This document shows, in pieces, positions 17,729 through 27,107 of a DNA stretch of 64,000 bases. Under the pieces are notes generated by a model, which saw only the letters and a list, made by a program, of their open reading frames with translations, was not told the origin of the DNA and did not search any database. Where the stretch lies: the NCBI GenBank assembly GCA_944386495.1, contig CALXBE010000001.1, forward strand, positions 1-64,000, written 5' to 3'. Positions within the stretch are counted from its first letter, which is position 1. Every line of letters begins with the position of its first letter. A program made the translations under genes and the position numbers. Origin of the DNA: an uncultured Gemmiger sp. Lineage in GTDB: Bacteria; Bacillota; Clostridia; Oscillospirales; Ruminococcaceae.

Positions 17729-18574
17729 TTAAAGCTCAATTTTTTCTTCAAGAAAAAGCTCCCTTTTGGTAAGCTGCAAATAATGCTGATACAAAACACC
17801 GAAACGCCGGCTGTACCCTTTCTTCCAGGGTTTATCCTTTCCGCAGAAATGGATAACGACTGTATGCTCCATTACCCATGGAAGGTCGTAAATTCCCCCG
17901 CTGAACAGAAAATAACTGCGGTAATTCCGGGCGTCATAGTTCCAGATCACATCTTCCAGGGGAAGGATCTGGCTTTCATAAAGTGCGTTCAGCACATCCT
18001 GGTCCGGGAGAAGCAGTTCCCTGCCATGTTCCTTCACATACTGGAAAATGGTTTGAGGGTTGATTTTTTCTCTCCCGGCCTTCAAATCCAGCAAGAGAAC
18101 CCCCGAGTTATAATACTGGCCCTGGGTGCCAAGCCGAAGTTGATTAACTCCATCCGCCAGCTGAGCCTTGCCCGTGTGGGCGGCAGCGGCAAACAGGTTT
18201 CCCTGCAAATCGGTTTCCCACAGTGGCCGAAGCGGATTGATTACCAGAGTATCCGGGTCCAGATAGATTACCTTGTTCAGTGTCTCCGGGAGAAGATGCG
18301 GCGCCAGCAAACGGTAATACATCTCCTTTGGGTACTGCTTGGTTACGGGTGCTTCTTTGAAAAGAACATCCTCCACCGTAACCGGTATAAAAGTATATCC
18401 ATACCGGTTGCAATGAGTCCTTACCTGTTCCAAATTTTCCCGGGGAATATCCTTATGAAGCAGATACAGGGAGAATGTTTCTCCACGATTGTTCAGATAA
18501 ATAGAGGTAAGAAGCACCTGAAGCTGAGGCAGATAGTTTTTATCCAGAGTGGTGAGCAAAGCGATAGGTTCCAC
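17729..18574 (-). CDS. Glycosyltransferase family 8 protein
   Basis: About 281 residues of GT-A fold. Features are an N-terminal IALLTTLDKNYLPQL strand, the metal-binding D-P-D triad in VIYLDPDTLVINPL, YYNSGVLLLDL, LPDQDVLNAL, and the C-terminal HFCGKDKPWKKG that ends GT8 domains. It should transfer a sugar from a UDP-sugar onto a surface glycan. The start is uncertain: GTG 18574 (GGAAGG about 8 bases upstream) or GTG 18583, both just after the DUF308 gene stop. Last gene of the ftsH operon. Confidence 0.88.
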   Translation of the reverse strand: MEPIALLTTLDKNYLPQLQVLLTSIYLNNRGETFSLYLLHKDIPRENLEQVRTHCNRYGYTFIPVTVEDVLFKEAPVTKQYPKEMYYRLLAPHLLPETLNKVIYLDPDTLVINPLRPLWETDLQGNLFAAAAHTGKAQLADGVNQLRLGTQGQYYNSGVLLLDLKAGREKINPQTIFQYVKEHGRELLLPDQDVLNALYESQILPLEDVIWNYDARNYRSYFLFSGGIYDLPWVMEHTVVIHFCGKDKPWKKGYSRRFGVLYQHYLQLTKRELFLEEKIEL

Positions 18575-18593
18575 CTGGTTCACCTTCCTTTCC

Positions 18594-19133
18594 TTATCTC
18601 CGTCCAATTTGGCTGAGCGCCATAACCAGGCTGTCGATTCCCAGAAGAATCAGATAGATGGTTGCAATATACCGAACCGTAGTCAGAGTGAGCAGCGGAT
18701 TCAGAAGCATCAGGAATCCCAGCACCAATCCAATAATATTGATAGCCAGTGTAAGATAGAAAATTCCATCTCCCGCAACAAACCTAAGGTCTCTCAGATG
18801 TGCCAGCCTGGAGATGCAGCGGGCAATAAACCAAAGCGGGAACAATACTGTCAATATCAGCGCTCCGGTTGCAGGACAGACCAGCAGCATGATTCCGGCC
18901 ATCACACTTAAAATTCCGAATATCAGGGCCAGCACCGGACCGAAGCCGGTATACCGTTCCAGTTGAATATACAGAATCAGTTCTGCAACTCCGGTTACAA
19001 TTGCTGCCAATCCGTAAGCGAAAACCAATGTGTTGAGGGCCAGGTCCGGTCTGACAAATACCAGAATTCCCAAAAGAATCAGTAAGACTCCGGACCCCAG
19101 TTCCAACCAGCCAAATCCAGTATGCCTTCTCAC
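18594..19133 (-). CDS. HdeD-like DUF308 membrane protein (GTG start)
   Basis: 179 residues with six membrane helices in three HdeD-type repeats (GSGVLLILLGILVFVRP, FGILSVMAGIMLLVCP, IGLVLGFLMLLNP). In enterobacteria HdeD aids acid tolerance; the role in Firmicutes is unknown. GTG at 19133 overlaps the end of ftsH by 4 bp, so it is translationally coupled to ftsH, suggesting a membrane quality-control or stress role. Confidence 0.85.
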   Translation of the reverse strand: MRRHTGFGWLELGSGVLLILLGILVFVRPDLALNTLVFAYGLAAIVTGVAELILYIQLERYTGFGPVLALIFGILSVMAGIMLLVCPATGALILTVLFPLWFIARCISRLAHLRDLRFVAGDGIFYLTLAINIIGLVLGFLMLLNPLLTLTTVRYIATIYLILLGIDSLVMALSQIGRR

Positions 19134-20962
19134 TCTTTTTCTCCTCCTTCCAGTATTGCCATAAATTCATCACCGGTGATGGTTTCTTTCTCGTAGAGAT
19201 ATTTTGCCAATTCATCCAGCTTGCTGCGGTTCTCTTCCAGAATTTTCCTGGCCTTTGCATGCTGGGTCTTGACCAGTTCCATCACCTTCTGGTCAATCTC
19301 TCGCTGAGTCTCGGCGGAACAAGCCAGAGAAGCATCTCCCCCCAGATACTGGTTTTGGACTGTTTCCAGAGCCACCATTCCAAACTCATCATTCATACCG
19401 TACCGGGTAATCATAGCCCGGGCAAGTTTGGTCGCCTGCTCAATATCGTTGGAGGCTCCGGTGGTAACCTCCCCAAATACGACTTCCTCCGCCGCCCGTC
19501 CACCAGTAAAGGTAGCAATTTTGTTTTCCAGTTCCTCCTTGGTCAAAAGATACTTATCCCCTGTGTCCACCTGCATGGTATATCCTAAAGCGCCGGAGGT
19601 TCTGGGAATAATGGTAATCTTCTGAACGGGGGCAGAGTTATTCTGTTTCGCTGCCACCAGTGCATGACCAATCTCGTGATAAGAAACTACGAGCTTTTCT
19701 TTGTTGGACAGAATCGCATTCTTCTTCTGATAGCCGGCGATAACTACCTCAATGCTTTCTTCCAAGTCGGCTTGATTTACAATGGTTCGGCCATTCCGAA
19801 CCGCCCGCAAAGCCGCTTCATTGATAATATTAGCCAGTTCTGCACCAGAGGCGCCGGAAGCCATCCGGGCAATTGCATGGAAATCCACACCCTCTGTGGT
19901 TTTGATCTTTTTTGCATGGACCTTAAGAATGGCTTCCCGTCCTTTCAGGTCAGGCAGTTCCACCGGCACACGACGGTCAAACCGCCCGGGCCGGGTAAGA
20001 GCCGGGTCCAGAGATTCCGGACGGTTGGTGGCAGCCAGAATGATCACGCCGGTATTTTCTTCAAAGCCGTCCATCTCGGTAAGCAGCTGGTTAAGGGTCT
20101 GTTCTCTCTCGTCATTTCCGCCCATGCTGCCTCCTGAGTTTCGTTTCTGTCCAATGGCATCAATCTCATCAATGAAAACAATGCAGGGAGCTTTTTCCTT
20201 TGCCTGCCGGAACAAATCCCGGACCTTGGATGCACCCATACCAACGAACATTTCCACGAACTCAGAGCCGGAGATAGAGAAGAACGGAACATTGGCTTCT
20301 CCGGCCACTGCTTTTGCCAGCATGGTTTTGCCGGTACCCGGAGGGCCCACCAGAAGGATGCCTTTGGGCATAGATGCCCCCGCCTCGGTATACTTGCCCG
20401 GGTTATGAAGATAATCTACTACTTCAGCCAGGCTTTCCTTGGCTTCATCCTCCCCTGCCACATCGGAGAACTTGATTCCCTTGGTAGACTGTACATAAAC
20501 TTTTGCATTGCTTTTTCCCATGCCAAAGGCAAGAGAATTTTTCCCGCCTCCAGCCTGTTCCATCAGTTTTTTACTCATATACTGTCCCAACGCAGTAAAA
20601 ATCAAAATGGGAAGTACAAAACTGAGCAGGAAGCTCCAGATAGGCGAAACCGGCTCCTCAATGACCCGGTTAAACTCGGCTCCAATATCATGGAGCCGTT
20701 GGGTCAGGGTCGGGTCTTCCATGGGACTGGTTTTATAAATGGTGGTTTCCTCTTTATCCGTAAACAGGATCTGGGAATCTTCAACCTCTACCACCCCGAT
20801 ATTTCCTTCTTCGATCATGTCCATGAAGGTTCCATATCCTACTTCCTCCACCTGGCTCCGACTGATCATAGGTGCAATAAGGAAGTTGAAAATCATGATA
20901 ATGATCAATACAATCCCGTAATAATAAATGAGAGGTTTTTTAGGTGTCTTTACTTCTTTCAT
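19130..20962 (-). CDS. ftsH: ATP-dependent zinc metalloprotease FtsH
   Basis: A 610-residue membrane-anchored AAA+ protease that degrades unassembled membrane proteins and some regulators. Two membrane helices (about 11-31 and 107-127) bracket a short extracytoplasmic domain. Walker A GPPGTGKT is at 206-213, Walker [12 protein letters not shown] follows, then the SRH with [18 protein letters not shown], and the zinc site HEIGH at 429-433. Length is normal. It starts 4 bp after the small coiled-coil gene. It may not be the only FtsH in the genome: the usual tilS-hpt-ftsH context is missing. Confidence 0.97.
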   Translation of the reverse strand: MKEVKTPKKPLIYYYGIVLIIIMIFNFLIAPMISRSQVEEVGYGTFMDMIEEGNIGVVEVEDSQILFTDKEETTIYKTSPMEDPTLTQRLHDIGAEFNRVIEEPVSPIWSFLLSFVLPILIFTALGQYMSKKLMEQAGGGKNSLAFGMGKSNAKVYVQSTKGIKFSDVAGEDEAKESLAEVVDYLHNPGKYTEAGASMPKGILLVGPPGTGKTMLAKAVAGEANVPFFSISGSEFVEMFVGMGASKVRDLFRQAKEKAPCIVFIDEIDAIGQKRNSGGSMGGNDEREQTLNQLLTEMDGFEENTGVIILAATNRPESLDPALTRPGRFDRRVPVELPDLKGREAILKVHAKKIKTTEGVDFHAIARMASGASGAELANIINEAALRAVRNGRTIVNQADLEESIEVVIAGYQKKNAILSNKEKLVVSYHEIGHALVAAKQNNSAPVQKITIIPRTSGALGYTMQVDTGDKYLLTKEELENKIATFTGGRAAEEVVFGEVTTGASNDIEQATKLARAMITRYGMNDEFGMVALETVQNQYLGGDASLACSAETQREIDQKVMELVKTQHAKARKILEENRSKLDELAKYLYEKETITGDEFMAILEGGEKE

Positions 20963-20966
20963 AGGC

Positions 20967-21389
20967 TTACTTCTTTTTGCCTTGTTCCTGCAAAAGCTGG
21001 GCGTTCATTGCTTCCAGAGAGAGCTGCAAGGAACAGTCTGCTGCCTGGCAGGCAAAATCCAGGGCATATTCAGCCAACAGAATTTTACCCTCTGCATCTT
21101 TGTCACCCCCATCACCCGGAGCTTTTTCCTCCAGGTTCTTGATCCCCTTTCGGATAACACCCTGGATTTCCTGATACATACTCCCCAAAGCCCGTACCAT
21201 TTCCGCTTTGGAGCTGTAAAGTTTTTTCTCCAGTTCCTGCCGGTTTAGGGAACGCTCCTTTGCCAGTGCCTGTATCTCCTTTTCCAGATTTTGGGGCGGT
21301 ATTTTCTGATACAGTCGGATGCGGTCATGCAGACCGGAAAGCCGCTCCTCCAACTCTGCCATTTTTTCATTCAGGATCATCTTAGCCAC
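20967..21389 (-). CDS. Hypothetical coiled-coil protein upstream of ftsH
   Basis: About 140 residues, highly charged and predicted helical throughout (heptad-like stretches NEKMAELEERLSGLHDRI and LNRQELEKKLYSS). No signal peptide or membrane helix is seen. I do not recognise a family. GTG 21389 is chosen because AAGGAGG lies about 8 bases upstream; a longer reading to 21449 has no ribosome site. It ends 4 bp before ftsH, so it is probably co-translated with the protease and might be an adaptor or substrate; that is inference. Confidence 0.7.
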   Translation of the reverse strand: MAKMILNEKMAELEERLSGLHDRIRLYQKIPPQNLEKEIQALAKERSLNRQELEKKLYSSKAEMVRALGSMYQEIQGVIRKGIKNLEEKAPGDGGDKDAEGKILLAEYALDFACQAADCSLQLSLEAMNAQLLQEQGKKK

Positions 21390-21475
21390 GGCCTCCACCT
21401 CCTTCCGTATTTCATTGTAAGTCTTGATAATTTTGCCTTCAATTATCAATATTTCCGGGATGTCTAGACAAAAAA

Positions 21476-21506
21476 GCCGGAGTGTAAAAAATCTTTACAC
21501 TCCGGC
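21476..21506 (-). terminator. Terminator of the MATE-TetR operon
   Basis: Perfect 13-bp stem GCCGGAGTGTAAA / TTTACACTCCGGC with loop AAATC; the minus-strand tail is a run of six T. Confidence 0.9.
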
Positions 21507-21523
21507 CATTTCGACAAGGTATA

Positions 21524-22066
21524 TTAAGTTTGTTCTTTTACCGGAATCCCTTCCATAACCAGCTGATAAACAGTATGGACGATTTGGTCCATCTGGTTTG
21601 TGTCCTCCGGTGTCCACTCCTGAAGCATTCCAATCACAGCCTGGGTGTGATACCTCAAAATGACCTTTACCTCAGCCAAAGTACGGTTGGGGTAAAAATT
21701 TTTGATGTCTGCCGCCATGGCAAAAAAGCGTTGGGTATACTGGCTGAGCAATTGCCGTACTTCCTGCCCATAATTGCTGTCCATTCCCTTCTTTACATAA
21801 GGAAGGACATTGGTTGCCATCACAAAGAAACAGCGCAGCCCTTCTTCCGCATTCTCTTTTGCCAGGACCTGGCGAAAGGTTTCTTCCGCATATCCTTCAA
21901 TCATCCACCGAAGCAATTCCGGGATTCCCTCAAAATGATAGTAGAAGGCCTGTCGGGTAATGTGGCACTCTTCCACAATATCCTTGACGGTGAGCTTCTT
22001 GACCTGCCGCTCAAACAATAGCTTCCAGGTAGCCTGCGCAATCTGTGCTTTCATATCTGCGGCCAT
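21524..22066 (-). CDS. TetR/AcrR family regulator next to the MATE fusion gene
   Basis: 180 residues. The N-terminal helix-turn-helix is LTVKDIVEECHITRQAFYYHF, about residues 25-45. The C-terminal domain resembles the TetR_C DhaS-like group with the closing VYQLVMEGIP. The start is ATG 22066 with GAGGAGG about 8 bases upstream. It follows the MATE-kinase fusion gene by about 60 bp on the same strand, so it is probably the autogenous regulator of that transporter. Confidence 0.88.
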   Translation of the reverse strand: MAADMKAQIAQATWKLLFERQVKKLTVKDIVEECHITRQAFYYHFEGIPELLRWMIEGYAEETFRQVLAKENAEEGLRCFFVMATNVLPYVKKGMDSNYGQEVRQLLSQYTQRFFAMAADIKNFYPNRTLAEVKVILRYHTQAVIGMLQEWTPEDTNQMDQIVHTVYQLVMEGIPVKEQT

Positions 22067-22126
22067 ACAGGGAACCTCCTCTACAAACATAAACTATCCT
22101 TATTATACTGTTCCCTGTTCCTCTTT

Positions 22127-24085
22127 TCAACGCTCCTGGCGGGTTTTCAAAAACTCCAGAATTTTCTTGCTGGATTCTTCTACACCGCAAGAAGAATCCA
22201 GAACCAGGTCGTAGTTTTTAGGATCTCCCCACCGTTTTCCGGAAATATGATGGTAGTAAGCCGCTCTGGCCTTGTCCGAGCGCCGGATATTTTCCCTGGC
22301 CTCCTGAGGCGTATCGCCATATACCTCATGAACCCGGCCCATACGATAGTCCTCCGGTGCATGGATAAAAATCCGCACCACATCCGGATGATCCTTGAGC
22401 ACATAGTCCGCCGCACGGCCCACAATAACGCAACTGCCATTCTGGGCGATTCGCTGGATGATCTTGTGCTGGGCAATCACGGCCAGACGGACGACCTTTG
22501 TGCTCAGATACAGGTTATACAATACCTGGGGTGCATTCTTGTTAATGCCGGAAACGAACTCCTTGTCCAATCCGCTTTCCTGGGCTGCCAATGCAGTCAT
22601 TTCCTTATAGTAGAAAGGAATCCCCAGCTTGTCTGCCACGATCCTGCCGATTTCTTTGCCGGAGGAGCCATGCTGTCTGGCAATGGTAAGAATCACACCC
22701 GGGTGAGAGGGCTGGATAACCGCTTTGGCATGGCTGCTTTCCAGAATGGGAGCATCCTTTACATAAGGCTGTGCCAGGAACTGGCGATAGTAGTAATAGC
22801 CCAGGCTGGTGGTAATAACCTCAGTGACTGGATAAGTGAACCAGAAATAGTTGAGGCCAAATTGGGAAAATACATATCCCAGCGGTACAAAGAGCACCAC
22901 CGTGCGGACCAGGGTCAGCATAGAACTCTTCAGTCCGAAACCGACAGCCTGGAAAAATACGGGGTAAATCAGGGAGGTCACCAGGGGGATAAAGCTGAGT
23001 CCGATGATTCGGAAGGCCACCTGCCCTATCTCTATTACCATTGCATCGGAACTGAACACCTGGAGCATAGGGCCGGGAATGGTTTCAAAGCAAAGGACTC
23101 CCAGCACCATAAGTGCCATTCCAAAGAAGATAGCCAGGTTGAGGGTTTCTTTGCAGCGGCGGATTTTTCTGGCTGCATAGTTAAAGCTGATAACCGGAAC
23201 GATACAGGTCTGCATGGCTCCCAGAGGGATGAAAAAGATGGTCTGCCATTTATAGTAAAGACCCAATACGGTCACAGCCTGGTCCGAGAATCCGGACAGA
23301 ATCAGGTTCAGACCAAAAATGTAAAAGGTATAGGCGGACTGCATAAGAATATTAGGGATTCCAAGACGGAAGGTTTCTGCGATCCGCTTTCCGTATACAG
23401 AGAACGCCGGAGATTTCCGGTAACCGTTCTTCATAACTACCAGAGCGGCTGCAATCTGTCCTACCACAGTGGCAACGCCTGCACCTGCAATGCCCAGCCT
23501 GGGCAGCCCGAAAAGGCCGAAAATCAGGAGAGGGTCCAGAACGATATTGATGACCGCCCCCAGGATCTGGGCCGCCATAGGTGTTTTCATATCTCCATAG
23601 GCTTGCAGGCACTTGGTCCAGATGCTTTCAAAGAACAGTCCAAAGCTGCCCACACAGACAATGCGGCCGTAGACAATTACATCCTGGATAACCTGGGGAG
23701 AGGAAGTAGACAGCCTTGCATAGGCCGGCATGAAAATCCAGCAAAGCAGAGCAAAAATCACCCAGAGTACAAAAGCCAAGGGAGCTCCGATTCCGGCAAA
23801 TTCCTCTGCTTTTTCTTTCTGTCCCACCCCAAAGCGTGCTGCCATAGCGGTGTTGATGCCTACTCCGGTACCCACAGCCAGGGCGATCATGAGAAGCTGG
23901 AGAGGATAGACGATAGAAAGCGCGGTCAGACCGGAATCCGCATACCGGCCCACAAAAAGGCTGTCTACAATATTGTATAGTGCCTGAATAAGCTGAGCCA
24001 GCATAACCGGCGGAGCGATTTTCAAAAAGATTTTGTAAATCTTTTCCTCTCCAAAAAATCTGGATTGTTCGGCTGCGTTTTTCAT
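22127..24085 (-). CDS. MATE efflux transporter fused to a cytidylate-kinase-like domain
   Basis: 652 residues in one uninterrupted frame. Residues 1-440 are a complete MATE/NorM-type transporter with twelve membrane helices (APPVMLAQLIQALYNIVDSLFVGRY near the start, then GVGINTAMAARFG and QILGAVINIVLDPLLIF). A short linker follows. Residues 463-652 form a soluble cytidylate-kinase-like P-loop domain: ILTIARQHGSSGKEIGR, then VIVGRAADYVL, FIHAPEDYRM and RRSDKARAAYYHHISG. Stand-alone proteins of this kinase-like family exist in gut Firmicutes; its substrate is unknown. The fusion suggests nucleotide-dependent gating or sensing of export. A strong promoter precedes it and a TetR gene follows. Confidence 0.9.
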   Translation of the reverse strand: MKNAAEQSRFFGEEKIYKIFLKIAPPVMLAQLIQALYNIVDSLFVGRYADSGLTALSIVYPLQLLMIALAVGTGVGINTAMAARFGVGQKEKAEEFAGIGAPLAFVLWVIFALLCWIFMPAYARLSTSSPQVIQDVIVYGRIVCVGSFGLFFESIWTKCLQAYGDMKTPMAAQILGAVINIVLDPLLIFGLFGLPRLGIAGAGVATVVGQIAAALVVMKNGYRKSPAFSVYGKRIAETFRLGIPNILMQSAYTFYIFGLNLILSGFSDQAVTVLGLYYKWQTIFFIPLGAMQTCIVPVISFNYAARKIRRCKETLNLAIFFGMALMVLGVLCFETIPGPMLQVFSSDAMVIEIGQVAFRIIGLSFIPLVTSLIYPVFFQAVGFGLKSSMLTLVRTVVLFVPLGYVFSQFGLNYFWFTYPVTEVITTSLGYYYYRQFLAQPYVKDAPILESSHAKAVIQPSHPGVILTIARQHGSSGKEIGRIVADKLGIPFYYKEMTALAAQESGLDKEFVSGINKNAPQVLYNLYLSTKVVRLAVIAQHKIIQRIAQNGSCVIVGRAADYVLKDHPDVVRIFIHAPEDYRMGRVHEVYGDTPQEARENIRRSDKARAAYYHHISGKRWGDPKNYDLVLDSSCGVEESSKKILEFLKTRQER

Positions 24086-24144
24086 CTTGATTCCGGTACC
24101 TCAATTACAAGTTTCAGTGGTCAATTTATTAGAACACACAAGGG

Positions 24145-24173
24145 ATTCTATACGGATTGAAGCTCTTTGTCAA
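24145..24173 (-). promoter_or_regulatory. Promoter of the MATE fusion-TetR operon
   Basis: Minus-strand -35 TTGACA (24173-24168), 17-bp spacer, -10 TAGAAT (24150-24145), about 60 bp ahead of the start codon. On the other side of this roughly 295-bp gap an AT-rich TATAAT (24347-24352) precedes the divergent TetR gene; I see no other gene in the gap. Confidence 0.75.
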
Positions 24174-24379
24174 TACATAAAAATAGGTTTTCTTTAACAA
24201 GAAATAATGTCCGAATTTTACTGCGAAAAAAGTAAAAGCACCGTTTCTGAAATTGGTCTGTTCTTCCTTTCTTTTTATGTTTTTTCCTTGTTGACTTTCC
24301 TCAAACCATTGCCGCTCTCCCTCTTTATTTGTTTGCATTTTTCAGCTATAATGAAGGAAACAGCCCGGGAGGGATACAG

Positions 24380-24931
24380 ATGGAAAAGCAGGACGCTGCC
24401 CGCTATAAAATTGCAGCCGGTCTTAAAACCCTGGTGCGCAGTGAACCCTTGGATAAAATCACCGTAAAGGAAATAACCCAGGCCGCAGGCGTGAGCCGGC
24501 AGACCTTTTATCGCTGCTTTCTGGATAAATATGATCTGGTGAACTGGTACTTCAAGCGTCTTGTAGATCAGTCTTTTCAGGAAATGGGGGTAAGCCTGAC
24601 CCTGCGGGAAGGGCTTCTCAATAAATTCCGTTTCATTGCCGCTGAGCAGAGCTTCTTTTCCTGTGCCTTTGGAAGCGATGATGCCAACTCTCTCATGCGG
24701 TATGATTACGAATACATTTACAATTTCTACAAAGATATCATCACCCGAAAGACCGGCGGCACCTTGGATGACGATACTTCGTTTCTGCTGGAAATGTACT
24801 GCCGCGGTTCCATTGAGATGACTGCCCGGTGGGCTGTAGGCGGCATGAAGCGAAGCCCCGAGGACATGGTGGAACTGTTGATTGAATCCATGCCTGCCCG
24901 GCTGGAGCTTCTTCTCCACGATCTGGGATGA
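24380..24931 (+). CDS. TetR/AcrR family regulator (dihydroxyacetone-kinase-regulator-like)
   Basis: 183 residues. The N-terminal helix-turn-helix is ITVKEITQAAGVSRQTFYRCFLDKYDLVNWYF, about residues 25-56; the C-terminal domain resembles the TetR_C_8/DhaS-like group. ATG 24380 is preceded by GGGAGG at a good distance; a longer frame to 24329 lacks one. It is divergent from the MATE fusion gene and about 200 bp upstream of the lactaldehyde reductase gene, so either could be its target. It has its own terminator. Confidence 0.86.
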   Translation: MEKQDAARYKIAAGLKTLVRSEPLDKITVKEITQAAGVSRQTFYRCFLDKYDLVNWYFKRLVDQSFQEMGVSLTLREGLLNKFRFIAAEQSFFSCAFGSDDANSLMRYDYEYIYNFYKDIITRKTGGTLDDDTSFLLEMYCRGSIEMTARWAVGGMKRSPEDMVELLIESMPARLELLLHDLG

Positions 24932-24952
24932 GCAAAAGAAATAATTAAAATG

Positions 24953-24997
24953 AAAGGAACCGGCAGGGAGCGCAACTTCCCTTTCGGTTCCTTTTTT
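24953..24997 (+). terminator. Terminator of TetR gene at 24.4-24.9 kb
   Basis: Outer stem AAAGGAACCG / CGGTTCCTTT with an inner AGGGA/TCCCT-type stem, then a run of T. Confidence 0.85.
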
Positions 24998-25020
24998 TAC
25001 TTTATGCCCAAAATTCAGAT

Positions 25021-25074
25021 GTTACACACAAAGGTTTTTGTAACTTGCATTTCCAGGAAAAAGGTTGTTATACT
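25021..25074 (+). promoter_or_regulatory. Promoter and possible operator of the lactaldehyde reductase gene
   Basis: -35 TTGCAT (25045-25050), 18-bp spacer, -10 TATACT (25069-25074), about 50 bp ahead of the gene. Immediately upstream of the -35 is an inverted repeat GTTACA-N12-TGTAAC (25021-25044) that could bind a regulator. Confidence 0.6.
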
Positions 25075-25128
25075 TGTGTCAAAGAGGGCCGTTTTCTGCC
25101 CGCAATTTTGTAAAGGAGAAGAACTATC

Positions 25129-26277
25129 ATGGCTAATCGTATCGTTCTCAACACTATTTCCTACCATGGCAAAGGCGCCATCGAAAACATTGTTCCCGAG
25201 CTCACCGGCCGGAACTACAAGAAGGCTTTTGTCTGCTCTGACCCCGACCTGATCAAGTTCGGCGTAGTCGCAAAAGTCACCGATCTTCTGGACAAGGCTT
25301 CCTTCCCCTACGAAGTCTACAGCGACATCAAGGCCAATCCCACCATTGAAAATGTTCAGCACGGCGTGGAGGCTTTCAAGACTTCCGGCGCTGACTGCAT
25401 TGTGACCATCGGCGGCGGTTCTGCCATGGATACTGCCAAAGCCATTGGCATCATTGTAAACAACCCCGAATTTGCCGATGTCCGTTCTCTGGAGGGTGTT
25501 GCTCCCACCAAGAAGCATGCCGTCTTCACCATTGCCGTTCCCACCACCGCCGGCACTGCCGCTGAGGTAACCATCAACTACGTCATCACCGACGTGGAGA
25601 AGAAGCGGAAGTTCGTCTGTGTGGACACCAACGATATTCCCGAAGTCGCTGTGGTCGATCCCGATATGATGTCTTCTATGCCCAAGGGCCTCACCGCCGC
25701 CACCGGTATGGACGCTCTCACCCATGCCATCGAAGGCTACATCACCAAGGGTGCCTGCGCCATCTCTGATATGTTCCATCTGGAAGCCATCCGCCTCATC
25801 TCCACCCATCTGCGCGGGGCCGTAGCCAACACTCCCGAGGGACGTGAAGGAATGGCTCTGGGCCAGTACATTGCCGGCATGGGCTTCTCCAATGTAGGTC
25901 TGGGCATTGTCCACTCCATGGCTCATGGTCTGTCCGCTCTGTATGACACTCCCCACGGTGTAGCCTGCGCCATTATCCTGCCCACCGGTCTGGAGTACAA
26001 CAAGTCCGTAGCCGGTGCCCGGTATGCCGCCATCGGCAAGGCCATGGGCGTTGAAGGAATCGACAACATGACCCAGGAAGAGGCTGTAGAGGCCACCATC
26101 GCCGCTGTCAAGAAGCTGTCCGCTGACGTTGGTATCCCCGCTGACCTGAAGGGGATCCTGAAGGAGGAGGACGTTCAGTTCCTCTCTGAGAGCGCTTTTG
26201 CTGATGCCTGCTGCCCCGGCAACCCCCGTGACACCAGTGTGGAAGAGATCCAGGCTCTCTACCGCAGCCTGATGTAA
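25129..26277 (+). CDS. fucO: Iron-containing alcohol dehydrogenase, lactaldehyde reductase-like
   Basis: 382 residues, same length as FucO. The NAD-binding GGGSAMD is at 96-102. The Fe(II) ligands D195, H199, H262 and H276 fall at the FucO-equivalent places (MDALTH, HSMAHG, TPHG). It should reduce lactaldehyde to 1,2-propanediol with NADH during fucose or rhamnose fermentation; a broader primary-alcohol role is possible. AAAGGAG lies ahead of the ATG. Codon use is unusually biased to C- and T-ending optimal codons, like rubrerythrin, suggesting very high expression. No fucose or rhamnose genes are adjacent. Confidence 0.92.
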   Translation: MANRIVLNTISYHGKGAIENIVPELTGRNYKKAFVCSDPDLIKFGVVAKVTDLLDKASFPYEVYSDIKANPTIENVQHGVEAFKTSGADCIVTIGGGSAMDTAKAIGIIVNNPEFADVRSLEGVAPTKKHAVFTIAVPTTAGTAAEVTINYVITDVEKKRKFVCVDTNDIPEVAVVDPDMMSSMPKGLTAATGMDALTHAIEGYITKGACAISDMFHLEAIRLISTHLRGAVANTPEGREGMALGQYIAGMGFSNVGLGIVHSMAHGLSALYDTPHGVACAIILPTGLEYNKSVAGARYAAIGKAMGVEGIDNMTQEEAVEATIAAVKKLSADVGIPADLKGILKEEDVQFLSESAFADACCPGNPRDTSVEEIQALYRSLM

Positions 26278-26312
26278 TCTACGGAACAGGTTAATCAAGA
26301 AAGTATAAAAGT

Positions 26313-26356
26313 CACCCCGGCTTCTGCTTTTCAGCGGAGGCCGGGGTGGCCTTTCT
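26313..26356 (+). terminator. Terminator of the lactaldehyde reductase gene
   Basis: Nine-bp GC-rich stem CACCCCGGC / GCCGGGGTG with an 18-nt loop region, followed by GCCTTTCTTT. Confidence 0.82.
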
Positions 26357-26362
26357 TTAATA

Positions 26363-27076
26363 TTATTTTTTGCCAATATGTATGATGGTGCAGAGAGTTC
26401 CGTCCTGGTGGAAAATTTCCACCCACTCCTCTTCCCCCATACCGTGTCTGACAGTGAGGACTTCTCCTTCCTTAACGGGGCTCTTGTAACCAATCCGGAA
26501 ATAGCCAATTTCATTCCGGGGCGTTTCGATGACTTCCCGGGCATAGTCCATGTATACAGAATTATGTACATGACCATTGAAGTCCATATCTGCTTTCCGG
26601 ACAGTCACCTGTCCCTCCCTGTCATACTCCCCTTTTTCCTTCATTCTGCCGCTGGGATATTCATTTTTGGCGGCAGGCTCTGGCTGGTAGTTTCCAAAGA
26701 GTTCCGGAGTAATTCGGGTGAGTTTTCCGGTTTCGGTGTTGAAGAGGGCAAACCGGGACAGAGCCTGTAAAACAGGATTGCCGTTTTCATCCAGCACTTC
26801 CATTTCCCGCATGGTGGAGCTGGCGGAGGGCTTTCCAGTAACCCAGGTATTGAAGGTAAGCTCCTGTCCCGGGCGGATATTCCCTACCAGCTTGACCGTC
26901 CACTCGGCCAGGACCCAGGCAATCTCCACATCCTGAACCGCCATCAGTTTATCCTTTACCGCTTCGGAGTGGCAGAATCCAATCTGCTCCAGCAGTTCCA
27001 GGATAGCCCGGAGGGAGATATTCCCCTCGCTGTTAAAGTCCCCTATCCGGGGGCTGTATTTTCTTGTGAAAATCAT
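26363..27076 (-). CDS. Acyl-ACP thioesterase
   Basis: 237 residues, a double hot-dog fold of the bacterial FatA/FatB-like family that releases fatty acids from acyl carrier protein. The N-terminal half carries WVLAEWTVKL-N-RPGQELTFNTW. The C-terminal hot dog has the catalytic-type D-x-N-G-H-V-H-N-S-V-Y-M-D-Y motif with conserved Asn and His. TTTGGAG is well placed ahead of ATG 27076. A single gene immediately beyond the distal end of the CRISPR array, marking the left edge of the CRISPR insertion. Confidence 0.92.
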   Translation of the reverse strand: MIFTRKYSPRIGDFNSEGNISLRAILELLEQIGFCHSEAVKDKLMAVQDVEIAWVLAEWTVKLVGNIRPGQELTFNTWVTGKPSASSTMREMEVLDENGNPVLQALSRFALFNTETGKLTRITPELFGNYQPEPAAKNEYPSGRMKEKGEYDREGQVTVRKADMDFNGHVHNSVYMDYAREVIETPRNEIGYFRIGYKSPVKEGEVLTVRHGMGEEEWVEIFHQDGTLCTIIHIGKK

Positions 27077-27107
27077 ATTTATTCACTCCAAATAAGGTCT
27101 TCGACCG

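Noticed and set aside
21461..21470. Palindrome TGTCTAGACA near the small coiled-coil gene
   Set aside because: A perfect 10-bp palindrome is expected many times by chance in 64 kb; no promoter is clearly linked to it.
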